Source: an uncultured Eubacterium sp. (GTDB lineage: Bacteria > Bacillota_A > Clostridia > Lachnospirales > Lachnospiraceae). From it: a DNA stretch of 9,843 nucleotides. This document shows, one piece after another, positions 1-6,073 of this stretch. Numbering within the stretch: the first letter of the stretch is position 1; each line of letters starts with the position of its first letter. The translations under genes and the position numbers were made by a program. Under the pieces are notes generated by a model that ran no database searches, had not been told where the DNA came from, and saw nothing but the letters and a program-made list of their open reading frames with translations. The stretch is taken from the NCBI GenBank assembly GCA_947653505.1, contig CANTHI010000094.1, positions 1 to 9,843 on the forward strand. Direction: 5' to 3'.

Positions 1-53
1 TTTCCCTGTCTAATTTCCACCCCCTCCGTGTCCAATTTTAGTTTACCACTTCA
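1..53. mobile_element. Probable terminal end of an inserted element (IS21-like), interrupting an ABC transporter gene
   Basis: These bases do not continue the ABC transporter reading frame found from about base 54: read in that frame they give a stop codon (TAA, 11-13) and a proline-rich non-ABC peptide. They contain two copies of the motif TGTCYAATTT (7-16 and 29-38), and the stretch ends with CA at 52-53. Multiple short repeats near the tips and a TG...CA boundary are known features of IS21-family elements. No transposase is visible because the window starts here. The family assignment is an inference; a rearrangement or assembly junction would look similar. Confidence 0.42.
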
Positions 54-454
54 TTACCGCGCAGGCGGATGAGTTTGTAAAAAAGATGGAAGGCGGTTAT
101 GACGCGTATGTGGCACAGGGAGGGTCAAATCTGTCCGGCGGGCAGAAGCAGAGGATTTCCATTGCCCGTGCCATCGCAAGAAAGCCGGAAATACTGATTT
201 TTGATGATTCCTTTTCTGCGCTTGATTATAAAACGGACCGGATTTTACGCAGGGCATTGCAAAAAGCCTGCAAAGATACGACCCGCGTGATTGTGGCGCA
301 GCGGATTGGTACGATTCGCGATGCGGATAAGATTATTGTGCTGGATGAGGGCAGAATCGCCGGCATGGGCAGACATGCGGAATTGCTAAAGCATTGTGAG
401 GTTTACAGGCAGATCGCGCTTTCACAGCTTTCGAAGGAGGAACTGGCAGAATGA
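54..454 (+). pseudogene. C-terminal remnant of ABC exporter ATPase/permease subunit (degenerate-site partner)
   Basis: This is the last ~130 residues of a membrane ABC exporter subunit. The family-like sequence TAQADEFVKKM begins at about base 56, just inside the junction with foreign DNA. Visible motifs are the signature LSGGQ (131-145), Walker B ending in Asp-Asp (203-208), the D-loop SALD and the switch region VAQRIGTI. Normal ATPases have Glu after the Walker B Asp and His in the switch; here they are Asp (206-208) and Gln (299-301), a pattern known from the degenerate site of heterodimeric exporters such as TM287/288. The transmembrane domain, Walker A and Q-loop are missing, so it cannot work as an exporter subunit. 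An ATG at 86 could start a 122-residue fragment, but I see no reason to think it is functional. It overlaps the next gene by 4 bp (ATGA), as expected for translationally coupled partners. Confidence 0.85.
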
Positions 455-2424
455 GAAGAAAAAACATGACCAATGAAAAGGCGAAAAATCTGACCGGCAC
501 ATGGAAAAAACTGTCTGGATACTGCCGCAGATATCTGGCAGTGTTTATCGTTGCGATTGTGTGCGCCGCTGCAGGGACGGTCTTTACGCTGGCTGGTCCG
601 GACCAGCTGTCCAGGCTGACCGATACGATCACGCAGGGAATCGCGCCGGATACAAAAAAGCTGGAGCAGATCATGCAGGAAGTGGCATGGAATCAATCCG
701 CCAGGGATCTGACGATGGATGGCGTTACCATTTCTGTGGATGACCAGCGTGTGATGCAAAAGCTGATGGCTGGAATGGATGAAGCAGACGGGCAGGAACT
801 GTTTTGTCAGATGCCGGAATCTGTCCTTACCCTGATCACTCCTTCCATTGATATGGATAAGATCAGGAATATCGGCCTGTTTTTAGTCTGTCTGTACGGA
901 CTGGGCTATGTCCTTTCCGCGGTACAGGGATTTATTATGGCTACCGTTACCCAGCGTGTATCCAGACAGATGCGGTCCGATATATCCCGTAAGATGAACC
1001 GGCTGCCGATGTGGTTTTATAACCGTACGACTACCGGAGATATTTTATCAAGGGTAACAAACGATGTGGATACGATCGGACAGTCTTTAAACCAGAGTAT
1101 TGGCAACCTGATTTCCTCCCTGATTCTGTTTTTGGGAAGCCTGATCATGATGATTACAACCAATGGATGGATGACGCTGACCGCGGTCGGTGCGAGTCTT
1201 CTGGGATTTGTCGTGATGTTTTCCATTATGGGCAGAAGCCAGAAATATTTTACCCGCCAGCAGAGACATCTTGGCGAGATCAATGGGCATATCGAAGAGA
1301 TCTATACCGGACATACCGTGGTAAAGGCTTACAACGGGGAAGAAGAGGCGCAGCGGGTGTTTGACCAGATGAACCGGAAGCTTTGCGAGAGCGGGTTTCG
1401 GGCACAATGCCTGTCCGGTCTGATGATGCCGGTCATGAGCTTTATCGGAAATCTGGGTTATGTTGCGGTCTGTGTTGTGGGCGGGGCGATGGCCCTGGAT
1501 GGCAGGATCAGTTTTGGCGTAATTGTTGCTTTTATGATGTACGTCCGTTATTTTACACAGCCGCTGTCCCAGATTGCGCAGGCGGTTCAGTCCCTGCAGT
1601 CAGCAGCGGCAGCCGGCGAGCGTGTCTTTGAATTTCTGGAAGCTGAGGAGATGGAGGATGAGAGCGGCAAAATCAGGCATCTGGCTACGGCAGACGGAAG
1701 GGTGGAGTTTTCGCATGTAACATTCGGATACGAGGATTCGGACAAAACAGTAATCCACGATTTTTCAGCAACTGCGCAGCCTGGCCAGAAAATTGCAATC
1801 GTAGGCCCGACCGGAGCCGGAAAGACCACAATTGTAAACCTTTTAATGCGTTTTCACGAGATTCAGGGCGGGGAAATCCGGATAGACGGGATTCCGGTCA
1901 GCCAGATGACGCGGGAAGCGGTGCATGAACAGTTTTGCATGGTGCTGCAGGATACGTGGCTGTTTGAAGGAACGGTACGCGAAAATCTGGTTTACTGCGC
2001 GGAACATGTCAGCGGGGAAAAAATCAGGGATGCCTGCCGTGCAGTCGGGCTGGATCATTTTATCCGCACACTTCCGAAAGGATATGACACGGTATTAAAC
2101 GATCAGGTCAGTCTTTCCCAGGGGCAGAAGCAGCAGATGACGATCGCACGCGCGATGATCGCGGACAAACCGATGCTTATTTTAGACGAAGCGACATCTT
2201 CGGTGGATACCCGTACGGAACAGCAGATTCAGGCCGCGATGGACCAGCTGATGGAAAACCGGACTTCTTTTGTAATCGCGCACCGGCTTTCGACGATTAA
2301 AAACGCTGACCTGATCCTTGTTCTAAAGGACGGGGATATTCTGGAAAGCGGCAGCCATGAAGAGCTGATGCAGAAAGGGGATTTTTACGCTGAGCTTTAT
2401 AACAGCCAGTTTGAGCCGGCATAG
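451..2424 (+). CDS. ABC exporter, fused permease/ATPase subunit (catalytic-site partner)
   Basis: A 657-residue half-transporter of the multidrug/lipid exporter (type IV, MsbA/BmrCD-like) class in the cytoplasmic membrane. A first membrane segment lies at about residues 28-47 and the second starts near 141; between them is a long, mostly polar extracytoplasmic loop of roughly 90 residues, larger than in MsbA. The ATPase domain has Walker A GPTGAGKT (452-459), Q-loop Gln500, Walker B LILDE (catalytic Glu580) and switch His611, all canonical, but its signature is LSQGQ (555-559) instead of LSGGQ. In heterodimers this signature faces the degenerate site formed by the partner, which fits the Asp/Gln changes in the upstream remnant. 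The start at 451 follows AGGAGG (435-440) and overlaps the previous stop. Exported substrate is unknown. With its partner truncated, the protein is probably orphaned unless it can homodimerise. Confidence 0.93.
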   Translation: MRRKNMTNEKAKNLTGTWKKLSGYCRRYLAVFIVAIVCAAAGTVFTLAGPDQLSRLTDTITQGIAPDTKKLEQIMQEVAWNQSARDLTMDGVTISVDDQRVMQKLMAGMDEADGQELFCQMPESVLTLITPSIDMDKIRNIGLFLVCLYGLGYVLSAVQGFIMATVTQRVSRQMRSDISRKMNRLPMWFYNRTTTGDILSRVTNDVDTIGQSLNQSIGNLISSLILFLGSLIMMITTNGWMTLTAVGASLLGFVVMFSIMGRSQKYFTRQQRHLGEINGHIEEIYTGHTVVKAYNGEEEAQRVFDQMNRKLCESGFRAQCLSGLMMPVMSFIGNLGYVAVCVVGGAMALDGRISFGVIVAFMMYVRYFTQPLSQIAQAVQSLQSAAAAGERVFEFLEAEEMEDESGKIRHLATADGRVEFSHVTFGYEDSDKTVIHDFSATAQPGQKIAIVGPTGAGKTTIVNLLMRFHEIQGGEIRIDGIPVSQMTREAVHEQFCMVLQDTWLFEGTVRENLVYCAEHVSGEKIRDACRAVGLDHFIRTLPKGYDTVLNDQVSLSQGQKQQMTIARAMIADKPMLILDEATSSVDTRTEQQIQAAMDQLMENRTSFVIAHRLSTIKNADLILVLKDGDILESGSHEELMQKGDFYAELYNSQFEPA

Positions 2425-2501
2425 TGCAGGAAAATATTCAAAAGATTTGCAGAATGCAGGAAAATATTCAGAATATTTAGATAAATATGCAAAAATATCC
2501 A
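2425..2501. repeat. AT-rich imperfect direct repeats with a 17-bp palindrome
   Basis: The 16-mer TGCAGGAAAATATTCA occurs at 2425-2440 and again at 2455-2470. A weaker third copy, TGCAAAAATATCCA, lies at 2488-2501. The spacings are 30 and 33 bp, about three helical turns. The second copy is part of a perfect palindrome, AAATATTC-A-GAATATTT (2462-2478). A one-base centre is too short for an RNA hairpin, so a protein-binding site is the more natural reading. The array begins directly after the stop codon of the ABC gene and ends about 60 bp before the next gene. The role as operator is inference. Confidence 0.5.
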
Positions 2502-2545
2502 AAATAATGAAAAATACAAGTCTGTTTGGAATGTTTTCAGATTAG

Positions 2546-2552
2546 AAAGGAG
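2546..2552 (+). promoter_or_regulatory. Ribosome binding site deciding the start of the kinase-like gene
   Basis: AAAGGAG lies 8 bases before the ATG at 2561. A GTG at 2552 is in the same frame but overlaps the ribosome binding site itself, so ATG 2561 is the better start. Confidence 0.75.
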
Positions 2553-2560
2553 TGTGCAGT

Positions 2561-3178
2561 ATGAAATGCAGATATCTTGCAATTGAAAGAGAATATGGCA
2601 GCGGCGGGACACAGATTGCCTGTCAGGTAGCTGCCCAAAAAGGGATTCCCTGCTATGGGCGGGAGATTCTGGAAGAGGTATCCCGAAAGTACGGGATTCC
2701 GGTTGAAAAAATAGAACGGTACGAAGAAACAGCGACGAACAGCATTTTGTATTCCGTATATATGCTGTCCCAGGCAGCGGCTGGCGAATCAGATCTGCTT
2801 ACAAACGAAGGGCATATTTATGTCGCAGAACAGGCTGTGATCCGCCAGCTTGCCGCCGGCCATCCGGCAGTTTTTCTCGGTCACTGCGCGGCAGAGGCGT
2901 TAAAGGAATCCGAAGGCGTTGTGAGCGTATTTATCCGCTGCACAGATGAAGCCGCCAAAAGAGAGCGTATCATTCAGGAATATGGCATTCCTGCGTCTTC
3001 GGCCGATACGGTCAGGCGTAAATTTGACCGGAAGCGCGCGATTTATTATTATGCGAATACGGCGCAGAAATGGGAAGATTTTGGGAAATATGATCTTGTG
3101 CTGGACAGCGGCAGGCTGGGGATTGCGTCCTGCGTGAATGCGCTTGGGGCGTTGATGGACGGCTCCGCCAGCAGCTAA
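2561..3178 (+). CDS. Cytidylate kinase-like family protein
   Basis: A 205-residue soluble P-loop protein of the cytidylate-kinase-like family, which is related to CMP kinase but not shown to be one. The N-terminus reads YLAIEREYGSGGTQIA, with the glycine-rich phosphate-binding loop at residues 13-20. Other family marks are FLGHCAAEAL (the usual Gly-Arg-Cys motif appears here as Gly107-His108-Cys109), VFIRCTDEAAKRERI, and the C-terminal block with RKFDRKRAIYYY and KYDLVLDSG. It lacks the long insert of true Cmk proteins. It stands alone between an AT-rich repeat region and a strong terminator, so context gives no pathway. Nucleotide kinase activity is the family expectation; the phosphate acceptor is unknown. 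Confidence 0.85.
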   Translation: MKCRYLAIEREYGSGGTQIACQVAAQKGIPCYGREILEEVSRKYGIPVEKIERYEETATNSILYSVYMLSQAAAGESDLLTNEGHIYVAEQAVIRQLAAGHPAVFLGHCAAEALKESEGVVSVFIRCTDEAAKRERIIQEYGIPASSADTVRRKFDRKRAIYYYANTAQKWEDFGKYDLVLDSGRLGIASCVNALGALMDGSASS

Positions 3179-3329
3179 AGGTGCCGCTTCGGCTGCGCCG
3201 CCTGTGTGCCGGGCAGAATACTAAGAGCTCTGACATTCTTCCAAAGTCACGATGAAACAGGGCCGCTTCCCTCATCCAGCCAAATTAGCATCCACATATC
3301 AACAGCTGCTGCCAGCAAAAACACCCGGA
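3179..3329. other. Intergenic segment without a recognisable gene
   Basis: Between the kinase-like gene and the terminator there are about 150 bases with no ORF of convincing composition on either strand. The first part is GC-rich and can form only a small hairpin (GCCG-CTT-CGGC, 3183-3193). It is probably the 3' untranslated part of the upstream transcript, or decayed coding DNA. I see no known RNA or repeat in it. Confidence 0.5.
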
Positions 3330-3369
3330 CAGGGCATTTCTACCGAATAAGAAATGCCCTGTTTTTTTT
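3330..3369 (+). terminator. Strong rho-independent terminator
   Basis: Perfect 11-bp stem CAGGGCATTTC (3330-3340) and GAAATGCCCTG (3351-3361) with a 10-base loop, followed at once by eight T residues (3362-3369). It ends transcription from the kinase-like gene and isolates the sugar-diacid operon downstream, which therefore needs its own promoter. Confidence 0.95.
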
Positions 3370-3386
3370 GTTTCAATAAATGAAAC
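3370..3386. promoter_or_regulatory. Palindrome GTTTCA-N5-TGAAAC, candidate operator
   Basis: A perfect inverted repeat with 6-bp arms and spacer ATAAA begins immediately after the terminator T-run and is about 165 bp upstream of garR. It is followed by another TGAAA half-site (3390-3394). The arms resemble half-sites bound by several sugar-acid regulators, but the arrangement differs from the enterobacterial KdgR box (TGAAAC-N3-GTTTCA), so I do not name a regulator. It could also be chance in AT-rich DNA. Confidence 0.35.
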
Positions 3387-3411
3387 AAATGAAATATATA
3401 CTTTAAAAAAA

Positions 3412-3509
3412 TGAACGATAATGCAGATAAAACTAAAAATAATTTATTTTTTGTCATCTATTTCCATAGTAAATTTATACATAATTAAATATAATAACGT
3501 TGAACGATA
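3412..3509. repeat. Two copies of TGAACGATA flanking the probable promoter of the gar operon
   Basis: The 9-mer TGAACGATA occurs at 3412-3420 and 3501-3509, 89 bp apart and in the same orientation, on either side of the best promoter-like sequences. The downstream copy would lie over the transcription start predicted from the TATAAT at 3490-3495. Spaced identical sites around a promoter suggest a regulator that loops or represses, but this is inference. Confidence 0.35.
3451..3495 (+). promoter_or_regulatory. Probable promoter region of the sugar-diacid operon
   Basis: Two overlapping sigma-70-type candidates are visible: TTGTCA (3451-3456) with TTTATA (3474-3479) at 17-bp spacing, and a perfect TATAAT (3490-3495) with only a weak -35. 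Either gives an untranslated leader of about 50-65 bases before garR. A promoter must lie between the terminator and 3550; the exact hexamers are uncertain. Confidence 0.35.
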
Positions 3510-3534
3510 CGAAATACAACTTCTAAAAAAAATC

Positions 3535-3541
3535 AAGGAGG
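3535..3541 (+). promoter_or_regulatory. Ribosome binding site fixing the garR start
   Basis: AAGGAGG lies 8 bases before ATG 3550. The frame stays open upstream to 3421, but the extra 43 codons are AT-rich and lack similarity to the family; the Rossmann fold begins directly at residue 2 of the 3550 start. Confidence 0.9.
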
Positions 3542-3549
3542 AAACGAGA

Positions 3550-4440
3550 ATGAAAGTAGGATTTATTGGATTAGGGATTATGGGAAAGCCGATGAGTAAA
3601 AATCTGGTGAAGGCAGGACATGAGCTGGTAGTATGTGATTTTAATCAGGCGTCTGTAGATGAGCTGACTGCGATGGGTGCAAAAGGTGCGGCAAATGGTG
3701 CGCAGGTAGCCAGTGAATGTGAAGTCATCATTACAATGGTTCCGAACTCCCCGCATGTACGTGCAGCAGTGTTTGGCGAGGGTGGGATCGCTGAGACGGC
3801 AAAGCCTGGTACCGTGCTGATTGACATGAGTTCCATTGATCCGGTAGAAAGCAAAAAAATTGGTGCAGAGCTGGCAGAAAAAGGCATCGATATGCTGGAC
3901 GCTCCGGTATCCGGCGGAGAACCAAAGGCCATTGACGGCACACTTTCTGTTATGGCCGGCGGAAAGAAAGAGCTGTTTGACAAGTATTATGACTTGCTGA
4001 TGGTTATGGCTGGTTCGGTTGTTTACGTCGGTGAGCTTGGCTCCGGAAATGTGGCGAAGCTGGCAAATCAGATTGTGGTAGCTGTGAATATCGCTGCGGT
4101 ATCCGAAGCGCTTACCTTTGCAAAAAAAGCCGGGACGGATCCGGAGCTTGTATATCAGGCTATCCGCGGCGGACTGGCAGGCTCTACGGTTATGGACGCA
4201 AAGGCTCCGATGATGCTGGCAGGAAATTACAATCCTGGGTTCCGTATCGAGCTGCATATTAAGGATCTGACCAATGCGCTGAATGCGGCACACGCTATCA
4301 ATTCTCCGGTTCCTTTAACAGCACAGCTGATGGAAGTGATGCAGTTTTTAAAAGCCGAAGGATGCGAAAAGGAAGATCATGACAGTATTGTGAAATATTA
4401 TGAAAAGATTTCCGGCGCCAGTATTGTCAAAGAGCAGTAA
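3550..4440 (+). CDS. garR: 2-hydroxy-3-oxopropionate (tartronate semialdehyde) reductase
   Basis: A 296-residue cytoplasmic enzyme of the beta-hydroxyacid dehydrogenase family that reduces tartronate semialdehyde to D-glycerate with NAD(P)H. The N-terminal Rossmann domain has GLGIMG at residues 7-12. The substrate loop DAPVSGGEPKAIDGTLSVMAGG starts at Asp117. The catalytic lysine is Lys170 in GSGNVAKLANQ, matching Lys171 of the Salmonella/E. coli enzymes. The following NIAAVSEAL segment is typical of GarR/GlxR. Length is normal. It is the first gene of the operon; four further genes on the same strand encode a permease and the enzymes before and after this step. 3-hydroxyisobutyrate dehydrogenase is the main alternative, but context with galactarate dehydratase and glycerate kinase strongly favours tartronate semialdehyde. 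Confidence 0.94.
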   Translation: MKVGFIGLGIMGKPMSKNLVKAGHELVVCDFNQASVDELTAMGAKGAANGAQVASECEVIITMVPNSPHVRAAVFGEGGIAETAKPGTVLIDMSSIDPVESKKIGAELAEKGIDMLDAPVSGGEPKAIDGTLSVMAGGKKELFDKYYDLLMVMAGSVVYVGELGSGNVAKLANQIVVAVNIAAVSEALTFAKKAGTDPELVYQAIRGGLAGSTVMDAKAPMMLAGNYNPGFRIELHIKDLTNALNAAHAINSPVPLTAQLMEVMQFLKAEGCEKEDHDSIVKYYEKISGASIVKEQ

Positions 4441-4642
4441 GGCAGACCGCAGGGCTGGCTTTTGACACGGACGGGACAGTTTCATAAGTGAGCTGTCCGG
4501 GCCAGTCTGCCAGCCGGATATGGAATCCGGCTGGGGAAAATGATGCAGCGCAATGGAAGTCCGCCTGTGGCGGGGGCTGGTCATTGTTATGATTAGGAGT
4601 TGAAGAAGGGGATTATAGTGTAATATAATTGAGGTGAGAAAA
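4441..4642 (+). other. Structured intergenic spacer (hairpin-rich candidate RNA element)
   Basis: This 202-base spacer separates garR from the permease and holds no convincing ORF. It contains a perfect 10-bp hairpin (CCAGCCGGAT 4510-4519, ATCCGGCTGG 4525-4534, 5-base loop), an 8-bp hairpin with one G-U pair (4474-4481 with 4491-4498), a long-range helix GGCAGAC/GTCTGCC (4441-4447 with 4505-4511), and a small CCGCC-TGT-GGCGG hairpin (4561-4573). CCAGCC (4510-4515) can pair either with GGCTGG at 4529-4534 or with GGCTGG at 4453-4458, so two exclusive folds exist. No U-run follows the hairpins, so they are not simple terminators. Likely roles are mRNA processing, 3'-end protection of garR mRNA, or a regulatory leader; no known riboswitch was recognised. 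Confidence 0.5.
4631..4636 (+). promoter_or_regulatory. Ribosome binding site deciding the permease start
   Basis: GAGGTG lies 6 bases before ATG 4643. A GTG at 4634 in the same frame is part of this ribosome binding site and is unlikely to be the start. Confidence 0.75.
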
Positions 4643-6043
4643 ATGAGTGAATCTACACGTATGCTGATCGGACTGATCATAGGTATTGCTGTTATGGTGG
4701 TACTTGTATCAAAGACAAAGGTACATACTTTTATCGCACTGATGATCGCATCCGGTATTACGGGCATCATCGGAGGCATGCCGTTTGTCAATGTGACGGC
4801 AGAAGACGGCACGACAATTACAGGGCTGGTTACAGCGATTCAGGATGGATTTGGAAATACGTTAAAAAGTACCGGTATTATTATCGGGCTGGGCGTTATG
4901 ATGGGCGGTATTCTGGAAAAATCAGGCGCTGCGGAAAAAATGGCGTATTCGTTTATTAAGGCGGTTGGAAAGAAAAAAGAAGAATGGGCGCTTGCAATTA
5001 CCGGATGGTTTATTGCGATACCGGTCTTTGCGGATTCTGCGATTGTAATCTTTGCGCCGCTTTGTAAGGCGATTTCGAAAGTGACCGGAAAGTCGCTGGT
5101 TGGTCTTGCGCTTGCGATGGCAGCGGGCCTGCAGCTGACGCACTGTCTGGTGCCTCCGACACCGGGACCTACCACAGCGGCCAGTATGCTGGGCGCTGAT
5201 GTGGGACAGATGATTATCTGCGGTTCCCTGATCTCGATTCCGATGCTGATTGTTGCAGTATTTTACTGCCAGAGCATTGGAAAGAAAATTTATCAGATTC
5301 CGACGGATGACGGCGGATTTGAAAGAAAAGAGTTTAAACAGGAATACATAAAATCTATGGAAGAGCTGGACCGGATGATCGGACAGAAAAAGCTTCCGGG
5401 ACTGGGCGTTTCGATTGCGCCGATTATTATCCCGCTCATTCTGATTCTGGCCAATACGATTGTGGGCATGATGGGAAAAAGCATTTCCCTGCTGGCATTT
5501 CTGGGTTCCCCGATTGTAGCGCTTTCGATCGGTACGCTGATTGCTATTTATGGCCTTATGGCAAAAGATCCGACGAAGGAAGTCCTGCATGTGATGGATG
5601 ACGCCATCAAAAGTACCGGTATTATTATGCTGATTACAGGCGCCGGCGGTTCGCTTGGCAATGTCATCAAGGTCAGTGGTGTCGGGGATGCGCTTGGTGC
5701 GGTCGTTATGAAAATGCCGCTTCCGGCTATCCTGCTTCCGTTTATTATTGCCGCGCTGATGCGTATCGCGCTCGGGTCTGCGACAGTGGCTATTACAACC
5801 GCCGCGTCTTTATCGGCTTCCCTGATTGGCGCGATTTCGGTCAGCCCGCTTCTGATGGCTGTTTCCTGCTGTGTGGGTGCGATTTCATTTTCCTATTTTA
5901 ACGACAGCGGGTTCTGGGTATGGAATGGTATGTTTGGAGTGACCGAATTAAAAGATCAGGTCCGCTGTAAGACAGCAATCTCTCTGATTATGGCAGGTGT
6001 CGGCATTATCGAGCTGCTGGTTCTGTCGATATTCATTCATTAA
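4643..6043 (+). CDS. GntP-family organic acid:H+ symporter
   Basis: A 466-residue polytopic inner-membrane transporter of the gluconate:proton symporter (GntP) family. The first hydrophobic segments are at about residues 7-24 and 30-46, and hydrophobic helices fill most of the protein. The family signature HCLVPPTPGP is at residues 167-176, and further typical segments are IAIPVFADSAIVIFAPL upstream of it and FNDSGFWVWNGMFG near the C-terminus. A hydrophilic loop with many charged residues (about 214-250) is probably cytoplasmic. Known members take up gluconate, idonate, fructuronate or glycerate. Its place between garR and the aldolase points to uptake of galactarate or a related sugar diacid, or of glycerate; the substrate is inferred only from context. 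E. coli uses an MFS transporter (GarP) for galactarate, so this would be a replacement. Confidence 0.92.
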   Translation: MSESTRMLIGLIIGIAVMVVLVSKTKVHTFIALMIASGITGIIGGMPFVNVTAEDGTTITGLVTAIQDGFGNTLKSTGIIIGLGVMMGGILEKSGAAEKMAYSFIKAVGKKKEEWALAITGWFIAIPVFADSAIVIFAPLCKAISKVTGKSLVGLALAMAAGLQLTHCLVPPTPGPTTAASMLGADVGQMIICGSLISIPMLIVAVFYCQSIGKKIYQIPTDDGGFERKEFKQEYIKSMEELDRMIGQKKLPGLGVSIAPIIIPLILILANTIVGMMGKSISLLAFLGSPIVALSIGTLIAIYGLMAKDPTKEVLHVMDDAIKSTGIIMLITGAGGSLGNVIKVSGVGDALGAVVMKMPLPAILLPFIIAALMRIALGSATVAITTAASLSASLIGAISVSPLLMAVSCCVGAISFSYFNDSGFWVWNGMFGVTELKDQVRCKTAISLIMAGVGIIELLVLSIFIH

Positions 6044-6073
6044 AAATACAGCAAAATATAGGGAGGGAATCCG

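Noticed and set aside
3412..3510. Possible CcpA catabolite-response element around the TGAACGATA copies
   Set aside because: The bases around the central CG do not fit the cre consensus in either copy.
3421..3549. 43-codon N-terminal extension of garR
   Set aside because: It is AT-rich, lacks a ribosome binding site, and lies over the promoter-like region; the Rossmann fold and AAGGAGG support ATG 3550.
3571..4293. 240-codon open frame on the minus strand opposite garR
   Set aside because: It is a shadow of a well-conserved gene: its composition is rich in His, Arg and Cys, it has no family motifs and no ribosome binding site.
4510..4534. Perfect 10-bp hairpin as a rho-independent terminator after garR
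   Set aside because: It is followed by GGGGAAAA-type sequence with no U-run, so it is better read as a structural or processing element.
4600..4629. TTGAAG-N18-TATAAT, a good sigma-70 promoter match just before the permease
   Set aside because: Transcription would start at about 4636, inside the ribosome binding site and only about 7 bases before the ATG at 4643, so it would not give a properly translatable message.
4922..5590. 222-codon open frame on the minus strand opposite the permease
   Set aside because: Arg/Asn-rich low-complexity product in the antisense of a clear membrane protein; no motifs.
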